A stretch of DNA of 64,000 nucleotides from NCBI RefSeq assembly GCF_030687495.1, contig NZ_CP117435.1, positions 5,336,501 through 5,400,500 on the forward strand. The letters are read 5' to 3'. Both the position numbers and the translations under genes were made by a program. This document shows positions 27,951-37,328 of this stretch, one piece after another. The DNA is from Pseudomonas sp. FP453. GTDB lineage: Bacteria > Pseudomonadota > Gammaproteobacteria > Pseudomonadales > Pseudomonadaceae. The notes beneath the pieces are model-generated. The model was given only the letters and a program-made list of their open reading frames with translations, did not search any database and was not told where the DNA came from. Position 1 is the first letter of the stretch; each line of letters starts with the position of its first letter.

Positions 27951-30395
27951 TCAAAAACTCCACCGCGCCGACACCATCACATTCCGCGGATCCCCATAAT
28001 ACGACGACCGATAAAACCCAATATTGGTGAAGTACTTCTTATCCAACACATTATTCACATTCACCGACGCCGAAAGACTTTTACTGATCTGATACCTCGC
28101 CATCAGGTCAACCAGCCAGTAAGGATCCTGAGAGAACACTTGATTAACCCCCTTCCCGTAGTTGTAGGCATCCTGCCAGCCCTTACCTTGCCAGCGGGCG
28201 CCGCCGCCGAGGGTGAGTTTGTCGAGGCTGCCGGTGAGTTTGTAGCTGGTGTAGAAGTTGAGTTGGTCTTCAGGCTCCCAGGTGGAGATCTTTTTGCCGC
28301 TGTCGTCACGGCTGATCTTATGGGTGTAGCCCGCTTGCAGTTGCCAGCCGGGGGCGAGCTCGCCGGAGATTTCGGCTTCGTAGCCCTTGGTCTTGGCCTT
28401 GATACCGACGTAGGCCCAATCCAGTGGCAGGTTGGTGGGGTTGTTGTTGTATTCGGTGTCTTCTTCGGCACGGTTTTCTTCGTGCACTTCAAAGTAGGCA
28501 AGGCTGGTGTTCAGGCGGCCGCCGAAGAATTCGCCCTTGAGGCCCACTTCGTAGTTTTTGCCTTCGTCGGGCTCGACCATTTTGTTGTTGCGGTCGGGGC
28601 GTAGCATTTGCGGCATGAAGATTTCGGTGTAGCTGGCGTAGGCCGAAACGTTGTCGTTGATGTCGTAGACCACCCCAACATAAGGGATGACTTTGCCGGT
28701 CTCCGTTGAGTCGTTGGTGCCGGTGAGGCGGTAGTCGGTCAGGCGCGAGCCGAGCAGCAGGGACAGGTCGTCGGTGAGGCTCAGGCGGGTGGAGAAATAC
28801 ACGGCGTTTTGCCGGGTGACGTCATCCTTGGTCATGCTCGGCGAACCCCAGTCCGGCTCGTTATCGTCGCCGTCCCAGCCGTACAGGTCGTAGTTGCCGT
28901 GGCTACCGTTGTAGTAGTCCTTGTCTTTCCAGTGCGAGCGAGAAGTCGAGGTGCCAACCACCAACTGATGCTCGCGGCCCGCCAGGCTGAAGGGTCCGGA
29001 GAGATACATGTCGAGGTTGTTGCTGATGGTCCGGCCGGTGTATTTGGCGGCGTACACCGATGCGGTGGTGGTGCTGTTGGGCGATGCGTAACCCAGTGGT
29101 GCGTTGTAGCCGTTGAGCTGATTGGTGTAGTTGGCCTTGGCGACCCAGCCGTTGTCGAGGTTGTGTTCCAGCGTGGCGAACACGGAGCGACTGTATTGTT
29201 GCCAGCCGCTCCATTTAGGGCCGTTGTTATAGGAGCGCGGGAAGCTGATTTCATTGCCCGCCGTGTCAAACAACGAGCGGCTGCCGGTCCAGCTGGAGCC
29301 TTTGGGGTCGTTGTTCTGGTAGTCGGCGCCGACCGTCAGCAAGGTGTCCGGTGACAGGTCGAATTCCAGCGTGCCGTAGTAAACGTTGGTCTTACGTTCG
29401 TAATGGTCCATGAACGAATGCTTGTCCTGATACACCATCACCGCCCGTCCGCGCACGTTGCCGCTGTCGGTCAGCGGGCCGCTGAGGTCGAGTTCCGAGC
29501 GGTAGTTGTCCCACGAGCCCGCGCCCAGATCGACATGCCCCTGGAATTGCGCAGTGGGTTTCTTGCGGATCAGGTTGATCGTGCCGCCTGGGCCTCCGGC
29601 GCCGGTCATCAGGCCCGGGGCGCCCTTGAGGACTTCGACGCGGTCGTAAATCGCCATGTCGCTCAGGGTTTGCCCGGCGGAGTAACCGTCGTTGCGGGTG
29701 GTGGGAATGCCATCGTATTGAAAGCTCTGGATGGCAAAACCGCGGGCGTAGTAGTTGGTGCGCTCGCTGTCGAAGGTCGCGACCGTGACGCCGGGCGTGT
29801 GGCGCATGACGTCGTCGATGGACGCCAGGTTGAAGTCATCCATGGTCTGGCGGGTAATCACCGACACCGACTGCGGCGTCTCTTTCAGGCTCAGGTTCAT
29901 CTTGGTCGCGGAATTCGTCGAGCCGGTCGTATAGGAACCGCTGCCCTCGGTGGTTTGCGCCAGCTCCTGGCCGCGAATGCTGACCGGGCCGAGGCTGATG
30001 GCGTCGCCCTGTTGCGCCGCAGACACCAGGTAGGTGCGCTCATCGACTTTCTGCGCCAGCAGACCACTGCCCTGCAGCAACAGCGCGAAACCCTGCTCGA
30101 CGCTGTATACCCCATTCAACCCCGCCGTATTGCGCCCGGCGGTAAGGTTCGCGTCAAACGACACCACGACGCCAGCATCCCCCGAAAACCGCGTCAGCGC
30201 TGTGCCCAAAGGACCGGCCGCGATGCGAAAAGCCTTCTGCTCGGCGCTGGCTTGAGCCTGCTCGGCAGCATTCGCCAGGGGCGCCAGGGCGATGCACTGC
30301 AAGGCCAGGCCGGCCGACAGAATCGTCGTGGCCAGTGTGGATTTGCGTGGCCGATGGGTGCGAAGACAAACGTCCTCTGTTTGCTGGAGGTACAT
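27951..30395 (-). CDS. TonB-dependent siderophore receptor with signalling domain (FpvA/FhuE type)
   Basis: An 814-residue outer-membrane receptor. In order: signal peptide (ending near LAPLANAAEQ), STN secretin/TonB short N-terminal signalling domain (about residues 50-105, FRIAAGPLGTALTRFSGDAG), plug domain (about 165-275, SLKETPQSVSVITRQTMDDF) and a 22-strand barrel closing in the aromatic C-terminal motif VSARWSF. It takes up a ferric siderophore with TonB energy. The STN domain passes ligand binding to the FecR-like protein encoded next to it, switching on the ECF sigma factor. The exact siderophore cannot be read from sequence. Confidence 0.93.
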   Translation of the reverse strand: MYLQQTEDVCLRTHRPRKSTLATTILSAGLALQCIALAPLANAAEQAQASAEQKAFRIAAGPLGTALTRFSGDAGVVVSFDANLTAGRNTAGLNGVYSVEQGFALLLQGSGLLAQKVDERTYLVSAAQQGDAISLGPVSIRGQELAQTTEGSGSYTTGSTNSATKMNLSLKETPQSVSVITRQTMDDFNLASIDDVMRHTPGVTVATFDSERTNYYARGFAIQSFQYDGIPTTRNDGYSAGQTLSDMAIYDRVEVLKGAPGLMTGAGGPGGTINLIRKKPTAQFQGHVDLGAGSWDNYRSELDLSGPLTDSGNVRGRAVMVYQDKHSFMDHYERKTNVYYGTLEFDLSPDTLLTVGADYQNNDPKGSSWTGSRSLFDTAGNEISFPRSYNNGPKWSGWQQYSRSVFATLEHNLDNGWVAKANYTNQLNGYNAPLGYASPNSTTTASVYAAKYTGRTISNNLDMYLSGPFSLAGREHQLVVGTSTSRSHWKDKDYYNGSHGNYDLYGWDGDDNEPDWGSPSMTKDDVTRQNAVYFSTRLSLTDDLSLLLGSRLTDYRLTGTNDSTETGKVIPYVGVVYDINDNVSAYASYTEIFMPQMLRPDRNNKMVEPDEGKNYEVGLKGEFFGGRLNTSLAYFEVHEENRAEEDTEYNNNPTNLPLDWAYVGIKAKTKGYEAEISGELAPGWQLQAGYTHKISRDDSGKKISTWEPEDQLNFYTSYKLTGSLDKLTLGGGARWQGKGWQDAYNYGKGVNQVFSQDPYWLVDLMARYQISKSLSASVNVNNVLDKKYFTNIGFYRSSYYGDPRNVMVSARWSF

Positions 30396-30491
30396 GGGGG
30401 CTCCTGACGTAATGGGCAGAGTTTTATAAGTTCAGGAGTAGGTCGAGCGGGGATTCGGTTTTCTACAGAGGTCGCGCATTTATTTTTGCGC

Positions 30492-31439
30492 TCAGGCTTT
30501 TTTGACCACTCGCGTCCAGTAGCGGGTGCGGCGTACCACGGCCACCGGCAGCGCGCGCGAGACGGCAGCCAGCGCGGCATCCAGATCGTCCAGGGGGAAC
30601 GCACCGGACAGCAGCAGGTGGCTCACGTCATCGGCACAGCCCAGATAGCCGACGCGATACCGACTCAGTTCAGCCAACACCTGCCGCAACGGCCAGGCGT
30701 CGACCAGCAGGCGGCCCTGCACCCACTCCTCGCTTCCCGGCGACGCCGCGCGCAACGGGCCAAAATCGCCATGATGGAAGGTGATGGCCTGCCCACTGTT
30801 GACCAACTGTGTGCGGCCATCGCCCAGGCGGATCTGCACCGCATGCTCCGACACGCTCAAGGTGGTGCTGCCGTCGTTCTGCCGTACATCGAACCGTGTG
30901 CCCAGTGCTTGCATATCGCCTTGGGCGCTGCGCACCACAAAGGGTCGCGGATCTTGGCCGGTTTGCACCTGGATCTCGCCGATGCGCAGGGTGATCAGGC
31001 GCAATTGGCCGGTGAATTCGATATCCACGGCCGTCGCGGTGTTGAGGACCAGGCGAGTACCGTCGGCCAATTGCACGCTGCGCCGCTCGCCCACGTTCGT
31101 GCGCAGGTCGGCCAACCACAACGGGGCCTGCCGGTAGCCGGACCAGCCAAGGCCACCAACCCCGCCAACCATTATCAGGCCTTTGAGCAGCGTACGGCGG
31201 TTAAGCGTCGGGCCGGCGCTTGGCCCGTGATCGAGCGTTTGATACGCCACGGCGCCGGGCAGTTGGCCCAGTTGGGTTTGCAGGTTTTCCACACGCTGCC
31301 AGGCCCAGCGATGGGTCGGGCTGTCCAGGTGCCATTGGCGAAACGCCTGCTCCAGCGCCACGTCGTCCGGCGCCCCTGCTCGCCGGGCCAACCATTGTGC
31401 AGCGGCGCGCAGGGCCTGGCGTTTGTCGTCGAGGGTCAC
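30492..31439 (-). CDS. FecR-type anti-sigma/sigma regulator
   Basis: A 315-residue protein starting at GTG, overlapping the sigma gene stop as GTGA. Order: cytoplasmic DUF4880 domain (about residues 1-75, ending in the HRWAWQRVENLQTQL segment typical of the family), one membrane span (about 90-108, preceded by NRRTLLKG), and periplasmic FecR domain (about 115-220) with a C-terminal STN-contacting part. It holds or activates the partner sigma factor according to the receptor's signal. It lies between the sigma gene and the receptor on the same strand, the usual order. Confidence 0.9.
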   Translation of the reverse strand: MTLDDKRQALRAAAQWLARRAGAPDDVALEQAFRQWHLDSPTHRWAWQRVENLQTQLGQLPGAVAYQTLDHGPSAGPTLNRRTLLKGLIMVGGVGGLGWSGYRQAPLWLADLRTNVGERRSVQLADGTRLVLNTATAVDIEFTGQLRLITLRIGEIQVQTGQDPRPFVVRSAQGDMQALGTRFDVRQNDGSTTLSVSEHAVQIRLGDGRTQLVNSGQAITFHHGDFGPLRAASPGSEEWVQGRLLVDAWPLRQVLAELSRYRVGYLGCADDVSHLLLSGAFPLDDLDAALAAVSRALPVAVVRRTRYWTRVVKKA

Positions 31440-31972
31440 AACTCCGACTCCAGCACAAACAGCAGGCAATGCTCCGAAGCCTTGGCCACGTATTGCGTCA
31501 CGGAGCTGACCGAAACCCCCAGGGTCGCGGCGATCTCCTTGTAACCCTGACCTTGCAGTTGCGAGAGCAGGAACGCCTGCTTCACCTTGCGCCCCAGGCC
31601 ATCGAGCATCGCATCCACCGCGTGCAGCGCTTCGAGCATCAACAGCTTGTCTTCCGGCGACAACGCGTAGCTTTCAGGTTGCTGGGCCAGCGCTTGCAGG
31701 TAAGCCTGCTCCAACCCATGGCGACGAAAACTGTCGATCATCACCCGTCGCGCAACGGTAGCCAGATAGGGACGCGGTTGTTGCAGGCGCGTTGCAGGTG
31801 GCCCTTTGCGCTCGCTGAGCAGCAGGCGTACGAAGGTGTCCTGGGCCATGTCTGCCGCCTGATGAGAACACCCCAGCCGTGCCCGCAGCCAACGCACCAG
31901 CCAACCGTGGTGGTCACTGTACAGACGGGCAATCGACTGGGGCGCTTCGTGGGGAGGGAGGGTGGCCGACAT
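31436..31972 (-). CDS. ECF sigma factor, FecI type
   Basis: A sigma-70 family factor of about 178 residues. Region 2 (ARLYSDHHGWLVRWLRARLG, then DMAQDTFVRLL) and region 4 (LSQLQGQGYKEIAATLGVSV, then SSVTQYVAKA) are complete. It directs RNA polymerase to the receptor gene under iron limitation. The inner ATG at 31972 is chosen; an ATG at 31987 is in frame but lies only 3 bp from the Fur-box-like site. No strong ribosome site is visible at either. Confidence 0.88.
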   Translation of the reverse strand: MSATLPPHEAPQSIARLYSDHHGWLVRWLRARLGCSHQAADMAQDTFVRLLLSERKGPPATRLQQPRPYLATVARRVMIDSFRRHGLEQAYLQALAQQPESYALSPEDKLLMLEALHAVDAMLDGLGRKVKQAFLLSQLQGQGYKEIAATLGVSVSSVTQYVAKASEHCLLFVLESEL

Positions 31973-31989
31973 GGTAATTGCGCGCATTT

Positions 31990-32006
31990 GAGAATGAATC
32001 GCAATC
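31990..32006. promoter_or_regulatory. Fur-box-like site before the sigma gene
   Basis: GAGAATGAATCGCAATC is a partial match to the Fur consensus (GATAATGATAATCATTATC), directly upstream of a FecI-type sigma gene. Iron repression of such genes by Fur is well known. Confidence 0.55.
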
Positions 32007-32134
32007 TAGCTTAAAGGCCCGGGGATGGCAATTGTCCGCGATCAAGCCGCAGAATAGGCCGCCGCAATGGACCCACTGCCCCAGCCGCCAAAAGACAACG
32101 GCAGCAAGCTTTGCCTACAAGGACGAACGTTGCA

Positions 32135-32644
32135 TTGAATAGAAATTCCTACACCTACCTGATACCGGTCGTCATTGGCTTCGTGCTGGTCACGGCGCTG
32201 CTGCTGGGCTGGGTACTCATAGTCTGGCCCTCTGTACACTTCAAACCGATGGCCGAAAAAATCTGTCTGATCTCATCGCCAGTGCTGGCAATCGCATGGC
32301 TATTGCACCTGTGGCACACCAGGAAGGGCGAATGGCTGCGCAAAAAAGCGCTGGAGCGGTTGAAAGTTTTTCTCGGCGCCTTCGTCGCGAGTGCCGTAGT
32401 CATGGTCTCACTGCTAGCAGCAGTCATTTTTCTTACAAGCAGAACGTTCAGCAGCTACGACACCGCGTACGAATACGCGGGTAGAGGTCACCGTAGTTGC
32501 ACAGGCATCCACGTGTTCGATACGGAAGTGAACAAACAGATCAAAATCTGCGACGCCGGCAGCGGTGCTTATCAGGGTTGGGTGCGGGTGGAGAAACGTA
32601 GCGGGCCTCTGGGGTTTGTGGTGATAGGCGCTGTGCCCATATGA
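32135..32644 (+). CDS. Hypothetical membrane protein
   Basis: A protein of about 169 residues with three hydrophobic spans (about residues 9-32, 43-60 and 80-102) and a C-terminal soluble tail of about 65 residues with two cysteines (RSCTGI and KICDAG) that could face the periplasm. No ATG suits: the TTG at 32135 has AAGGAC about 10 bases upstream, and another TTG lies at 32111. No family was recognised. Confidence 0.6.
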   Translation: MNRNSYTYLIPVVIGFVLVTALLLGWVLIVWPSVHFKPMAEKICLISSPVLAIAWLLHLWHTRKGEWLRKKALERLKVFLGAFVASAVVMVSLLAAVIFLTSRTFSSYDTAYEYAGRGHRSCTGIHVFDTEVNKQIKICDAGSGAYQGWVRVEKRSGPLGFVVIGAVPI

Positions 32645-32788
32645 CCCTCCTGCGGCCAGATCGGCGCAGGGGCCGCCCCTTCACTATTTATCCATCCGTT
32701 CACGAAATATTCAGAATCGCCAACCGATACTAGCCCATTGCAATGACCGCTCCCCCCGAGCGCTCCCCCGCCCTGGTAGCCAGAATCC

Positions 32789-34223
32789 ATGACGCGTCCT
32801 GTTCCTCTGCTGCTCCTGCTTGTTGCCCTGTTGTTTTTCTTCGCCCTTGGCAGCCATGAGCTGCAAGGTTCCACCGAAGCCCGCGTCGCCGGGATTGCGA
32901 TGGCCATGCACCTGGACAACAACTGGGTTGGTGCCGCAGTTGTTTCGCGAGCCGTTCCTGGAAAAACCGCCCCTGAGCCTGTGGCTCGACGCCGGGGCGA
33001 TTCGCCTGTTTGGCGGCACCACTTGGGCGGTGCGCCTGGCTTCGGCGTTCGCCGGGTTGTTCAGCGTGATGCTGTTCTACGGGATGTTGCGCAAGTTCGG
33101 CCGGCCGCAGACCTTGGCGTTTAGCGCGGCGCTGATCCTGGCGACCATGGCCAGTTATTGGAGCAACGTGCGCGGCGTGGGTGAAGACTCGCTGCTCAGC
33201 CTCGGCGTGACCACCGCATTGCTGGCGTTCTACCAAGCGATGCGCCCCGAAAACGCGGGTTCCAAGGTGGGCGCATGGGCGCTGTTCACCGCGGGTATGG
33301 TGATCGCTACCTTGAGTAAAGGCGTGCTGGGCCTGGCGATGCCGGGCATTGTGATTTTTGTGTACCTGGCCGTAACCAGTGTGATGGACAAGCGCCTGCG
33401 CATCGGCGACTGGCTCAAGCCTGGGCTGTTTACCCTGCTGGCCTTGGTGCCGCTGATGATCTGGCTGGCGTTCCTGTTCCAGCGCGGCGGCATGCAGGCC
33501 GTCGGTGAAGTGTTGTGGACCAACAGCGTCGGCCGCTTCAGCGGTTCGTTTGTCGAAGCCGGGCATTACGAACCGTACTACTACTACATCGCCAAGCTGC
33601 CCGAGGCGTTCCTGCCGTGGAATATCCTGGTGTACCTGGGCCTGTGGCATTTCCGTAAGAGCCTGATGCGCAATCGCTATCAGCTGTTTTTCTGCATCTG
33701 GCTGGTGGCGCAGTTCACCTTGCTGACGCTGGCGTCCAGCAAGCGCACTGTGTACCTGATGTCGCTCACGCCGGCCGCCGCTGTGCTGGCGGCGGAATAT
33801 GCTCGCGTACTGCTGGAACGCTTGAAGGAGCGCAAGCCCGGCGTGTACCGCTACCACCGGCAGATCATTGGCGGCGTATTTGCCGCACTGTTTGCCAGTT
33901 ACCTGACCACGGCCTTCTGGTTTGCGCCCAAAGCCGACAAGCGCGAGTCCTTCGTGCCGGTGATCAGCCAGCTCCAGGCGCTGCAAGCAGAAGGTCGAGA
34001 AGTGGCGATATTTCAGCCAAACGAGCGGATTGCCGGGGCCGGGGTGTTCTATATGCAGGGCTACGTGCCGCTCCTGCAAACCGAGGCCGAGTTGCGCGCC
34101 TTCCTGACGGCCAAACCCGGCAACGTTGCGTTGACGGATCACACCAAAGGGCTGGAAGAGCCGGTGAAGGTGATCAAGGAGATGGCGATCGGCCGCCAGC
34201 CTTACTACTTCATCGAGCAATAA
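32789..34223 (+). pseudogene. ArnT-like glycosyltransferase (PMT/GT39-type) with a frameshift
   Basis: The N-terminus reads MTRPVPLLLLLVALLFFFAL up to HLDNNWV in one frame; the rest, from VPQLFREPFLEKPPLSLWLD onward, is in another. The join is at 32925-32930, GGGTTGG, where GGGTGG would keep a single frame (NNWVVPQLFREPF), so one extra T is enough to explain it. The protein is about 477 residues with many membrane spans and the E-K-P-P-L motif of dolichyl-phosphate-type transferases such as ArnT, which move a sugar from a lipid carrier onto lipid A or other acceptors. It could be a true inactive gene or a sequence error. Confidence 0.8.
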
Positions 34224-34238
34224 GGCCGGCGCGGTGCA

Positions 34239-34727
34239 TCAGTGCTTGGTCAGTTTGTCCAGGTAACCCATGGCAAACGCCGAGACGACGAAGGTCATGT
34301 GAATGATCACGTACCACATCAGGTGCTGTGGATCGACGTTCTTGGCGTCCATGAAGATGCGCAACAGGTGGATCGAGGAAATCGCCACGATGGACGCCGC
34401 CACTTTCATCTTCAGCGAGGAAGAGTCCATGGTGCCCAGCCAGTTGAGCTTTTCCTTGTTGTCATCGATATCCAGCTGCGAGACAAAGTTCTCGTAGCCG
34501 GAAATCATCACCATCACCAGCAAACCACCCACCAGCGCCATGTCGATCAACGACAGCAGCAGCAGGATGACGTCGGCTTCCAACATGGTGAACACGTTGG
34601 GCAGGACGTGGATGATTTCCTGAAAGAACTTCAACGCCAGGATCAGCAAGCCCAGGGACAGCCCCAGGTAGATCGGCGCCAGCAGCCAGCGTGAGGCGTA
34701 CATAGTGTTTTCGATAAAGCGTTCCAT
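34239..34727 (-). CDS. UPF0114 family membrane protein (YqhA-like)
   Basis: A 162-residue inner-membrane protein with four hydrophobic spans. [20 protein letters not shown] and the later [20 protein letters not shown] are the UPF0114 signatures, and the length is normal. The role is unknown. It is convergent with the ArnT-like gene, with only 15 bp between. Confidence 0.92.
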   Translation of the reverse strand: MERFIENTMYASRWLLAPIYLGLSLGLLILALKFFQEIIHVLPNVFTMLEADVILLLLSLIDMALVGGLLVMVMISGYENFVSQLDIDDNKEKLNWLGTMDSSSLKMKVAASIVAISSIHLLRIFMDAKNVDPQHLMWYVIIHMTFVVSAFAMGYLDKLTKH

Positions 34728-34888
34728 GGGATCTCACACAGCGGGGCTAGAAATGGCGGCGAGTATACCAGCCGCTACCAGACACCTGTAACCGCGAGAA
34801 AACTGACCTGGGCGCATCTGTAAGAGAATTTTTCTGCTAGTGTCGAGGCCATTAAATCGGCTCGATGACGTCGGACAGGAAAACTCAG

Positions 34889-36712
34889 ATGATGGATGTG
34901 CGAACGCCTTTGGCCAGCTTCGGCCTGTGTGCAGTGTTGCTGATGGCCAGCGGCTGCTCCCCCAAAGATGAGCAGAAGCAAGCCACCCTCGAAGAGAAAA
35001 CCGCTAAGTTCGAACACTCCCTGGACAGCATCCAGGACCCCAAGCTGCGCGACGCCATCGCCGACCTTGGCGGTTCGCTGCTGTTGCTGGAACGGGCGCG
35101 GGTCAAACTCGCCGATAAACCCATCGAAGCCGAATACGGTGAAAACTCCCTCGCCCTGCTGACGCATTACCCTACGCCCCAGGCGCTGGTGGACACCTAT
35201 ATCAACGGCCTTTTCGTCCTGCGCAAAGCCTCCCATTCCGACTACCTGACGGACTTGCAGCCGGTCTTCCCCTTCAGCTTCAACAGCCCGGACCAGTTCC
35301 CGTTCCCCCATGGGCTGGAGTGGCAGTCGGTAACGTTGAGCAACAACAAAGTCATTCCCTTCCAGCCGGAATGGTCAGAAACCGACCCCGGCATCCAGTT
35401 GAGCCCCAGCAGTTCCAACCTGACCAACCCCGATGACTTGACCGTCACCTACCCGTTCATCGACGGTATCGAGACCGAAAACAAGAGCCAGCCGCAGCCC
35501 GTCAGCCTCAAAGGCACGGTGGAAGTGATCGCGCCGGGCAAAGTCCTGAGCTTTGACCTGGGCAAACAGGACGTCGGGCGCACACGTACCGAAGGCACGG
35601 TCACCCTCAAGCTGCTGTTGCTGGAAAAGAACTACGCCGAGATCGAGATGAGCAACAGCGCACCGCTGGCCCCGGAGGTCGGTGACGAGTCGCCCAACCC
35701 GCTGCTGGTCGAGGCGCGGGACAGCACCGGGCAATTTCTCACACGCTCGGGCTCGATCAACGAAAGCGCCGCGCAGGTGGCGTTCTACGAGAAACAATTG
35801 GCCGAGATGCAAAAACAGACGGCCTGGTCCGAGGCCTTCGAGAAAAAACTCGTCGACCAACAGAAAGACTTCGAACACAAGCAGAGCAGCCATTACGCCA
35901 AGGTCTACTTCAATGGCGTGATCGACAACCTGCAGATCAGCGTGCTGGATTTTTCCAAGGCCACGCTCACCCGCAAAGACCTCGACCTGCCGGTACTGCG
36001 CTTCGACAAGAACAGCCTGCAAAAAACCGTGCAAGCCTTGCCGATGCCCGTCACGGTGTATGACGACGGTGCCGCGAGCTGGCTGAAAGACGCGACCCTG
36101 ACCGAAGACCAGCTGAAAAACAGCGTCACCATCAGCCAGTCCACCGAAGACGCCAGCGCCGCGCATATCGTGTTCGACCACCCGTTCACCTTCAATGACG
36201 ACCTGGTCGGTGCCGAACGCAACAGCAGTGAATCACCGATCACCTTTTTCACCGCCGACGACAAGGGCGAACGCGGCGAGCCTATCGAGCTGCCGAGCGA
36301 AGCCTTCGAGCTCAATCCGGTGCGCGGCACCCTCACCTACGACCTCAACCTGTTCCCGGAAAACCCGGCGTATGTGGTGGGTTCGATCCCGCTGTTTCTG
36401 GCCACCATCGAGAAAGCCACGATTGATACCAGCAAGCTGCCCAAAGGCCTGTCGCTCAAGGACAACGCGCTGATTGTTGATCAGAAAGAATTCCCCGCCG
36501 ACAGCTGGCGCTTCTATGCCAAGGACGCCAGCGGCCATTACCTCAAGGAAATCCTCGGCGTCAGCCACCGCGCCGAGGAATACGGCACGGCGATGTTTGA
36601 CGTGCATTATTTCTACGGCCAGCCAACCACCCTGGAAAGCTACCAGCGCACCGACCTGAGCACCGTGCAATACGGTTTCGAGGTCAAGTTGGACAAGCCC
36701 GAGAGCAAATAG
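34889..36712 (+). CDS. Large lipoprotein of unknown function
   Basis: A 607-residue protein with a lipoprotein signal (LCAVLLMASGCSPKD; lipobox Cys near residue 23). The mature part is acidic, with a coiled-coil-like stretch near residues 295-340 (FYEKQLAEMQKQTAWSEAFE) and the rest probably beta-rich. The start at 34889 is chosen for the signal peptide and AGGA 9 bases upstream. No known domain was seen; it resembles conserved Pseudomonas hypothetical lipoproteins. Confidence 0.8.
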   Translation: MMDVRTPLASFGLCAVLLMASGCSPKDEQKQATLEEKTAKFEHSLDSIQDPKLRDAIADLGGSLLLLERARVKLADKPIEAEYGENSLALLTHYPTPQALVDTYINGLFVLRKASHSDYLTDLQPVFPFSFNSPDQFPFPHGLEWQSVTLSNNKVIPFQPEWSETDPGIQLSPSSSNLTNPDDLTVTYPFIDGIETENKSQPQPVSLKGTVEVIAPGKVLSFDLGKQDVGRTRTEGTVTLKLLLLEKNYAEIEMSNSAPLAPEVGDESPNPLLVEARDSTGQFLTRSGSINESAAQVAFYEKQLAEMQKQTAWSEAFEKKLVDQQKDFEHKQSSHYAKVYFNGVIDNLQISVLDFSKATLTRKDLDLPVLRFDKNSLQKTVQALPMPVTVYDDGAASWLKDATLTEDQLKNSVTISQSTEDASAAHIVFDHPFTFNDDLVGAERNSSESPITFFTADDKGERGEPIELPSEAFELNPVRGTLTYDLNLFPENPAYVVGSIPLFLATIEKATIDTSKLPKGLSLKDNALIVDQKEFPADSWRFYAKDASGHYLKEILGVSHRAEEYGTAMFDVHYFYGQPTTLESYQRTDLSTVQYGFEVKLDKPESK

Positions 36713-36715
36713 CGC

Positions 36716-37024
36716 TCAGTGATGGGTGTCGCCATTGAGCTGTCGCAAATGGGCCTGCATGTGCAGGCTCCAGATCTGCGGATCGCCGGCCTGCTCATAG
36801 CCATGCAGGGTGAGGCTGTCGACGATTGATTCAAGCATGGTTTCTGCCACGACCGGCCCATGAAACGGGCCTTGTGACTTGATGGTGGACGGCTGTTCAC
36901 CGGTCATTCCGGCGGCAAACAACAAGGTCCACAGCCCGTTATCCCCGGCAAGAGGGCGAATGGAACATTCGATACGGGTAACCAGGCCCAGGCACTGGCG
37001 GGTAAGGCAAAGGCTGCGCGGCAT
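36716..37024 (-). CDS. Conserved small hypothetical protein
   Basis: A 102-residue protein starting MPRSLCLTRQCLGLVTRIEC, with ETMLESIVDSLTLHGYEQAG in the C-terminal half. GAGGG lies 8 bases before the ATG. It ends 4 bp from the stop of the convergent lipoprotein gene. I believe similar proteins are widespread in Pseudomonas, but no function is known. Confidence 0.6.
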   Translation of the reverse strand: MPRSLCLTRQCLGLVTRIECSIRPLAGDNGLWTLLFAAGMTGEQPSTIKSQGPFHGPVVAETMLESIVDSLTLHGYEQAGDPQIWSLHMQAHLRQLNGDTHH

Positions 37025-37210
37025 GGCGGCGACCCTCGGTAGATCGGTGTTCAGCCTCAACGCTTGGCGAGGCTGTTTCTATCCTGCGACTCCTGTGGAG
37101 ATCCCTTGAGCAGAGAATAGAAGAAAACCGCGAGAAACCAAGGTTGTAGGGACCAACGGGCGTTGGTCCCAAACCCGAGTCAATTTCATGACATATCACC
37201 GCAGGCCCAA

Positions 37211-37317
37211 TGTGGGAGCTGGCTTGCCTGCGATGACTGACTCATAGCCACCCTCTCTGTTGACTGATACACCGCTATCGCAGGCAAGCCAGCTCCCACA
37301 GAAGCCAGCTCCCACAG
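37211..37317. repeat. REPIN 1 (paired REP elements)
   Basis: TGTGGGAGCTGGCTTGCCTG and its inverted partner (ending AGCTCCCACA) flank about 50 bp, followed by an extra half copy. This is the usual doublet of fluorescent pseudomonads. Confidence 0.85.
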
Positions 37318-37328
37318 GGGACCGAGCC

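Noticed and set aside
32730..34220. 496-codon minus-strand open frame
   Set aside because: Antisense to the ArnT-like gene; composition is that of a shadow frame rich in His, Gln and Arg.
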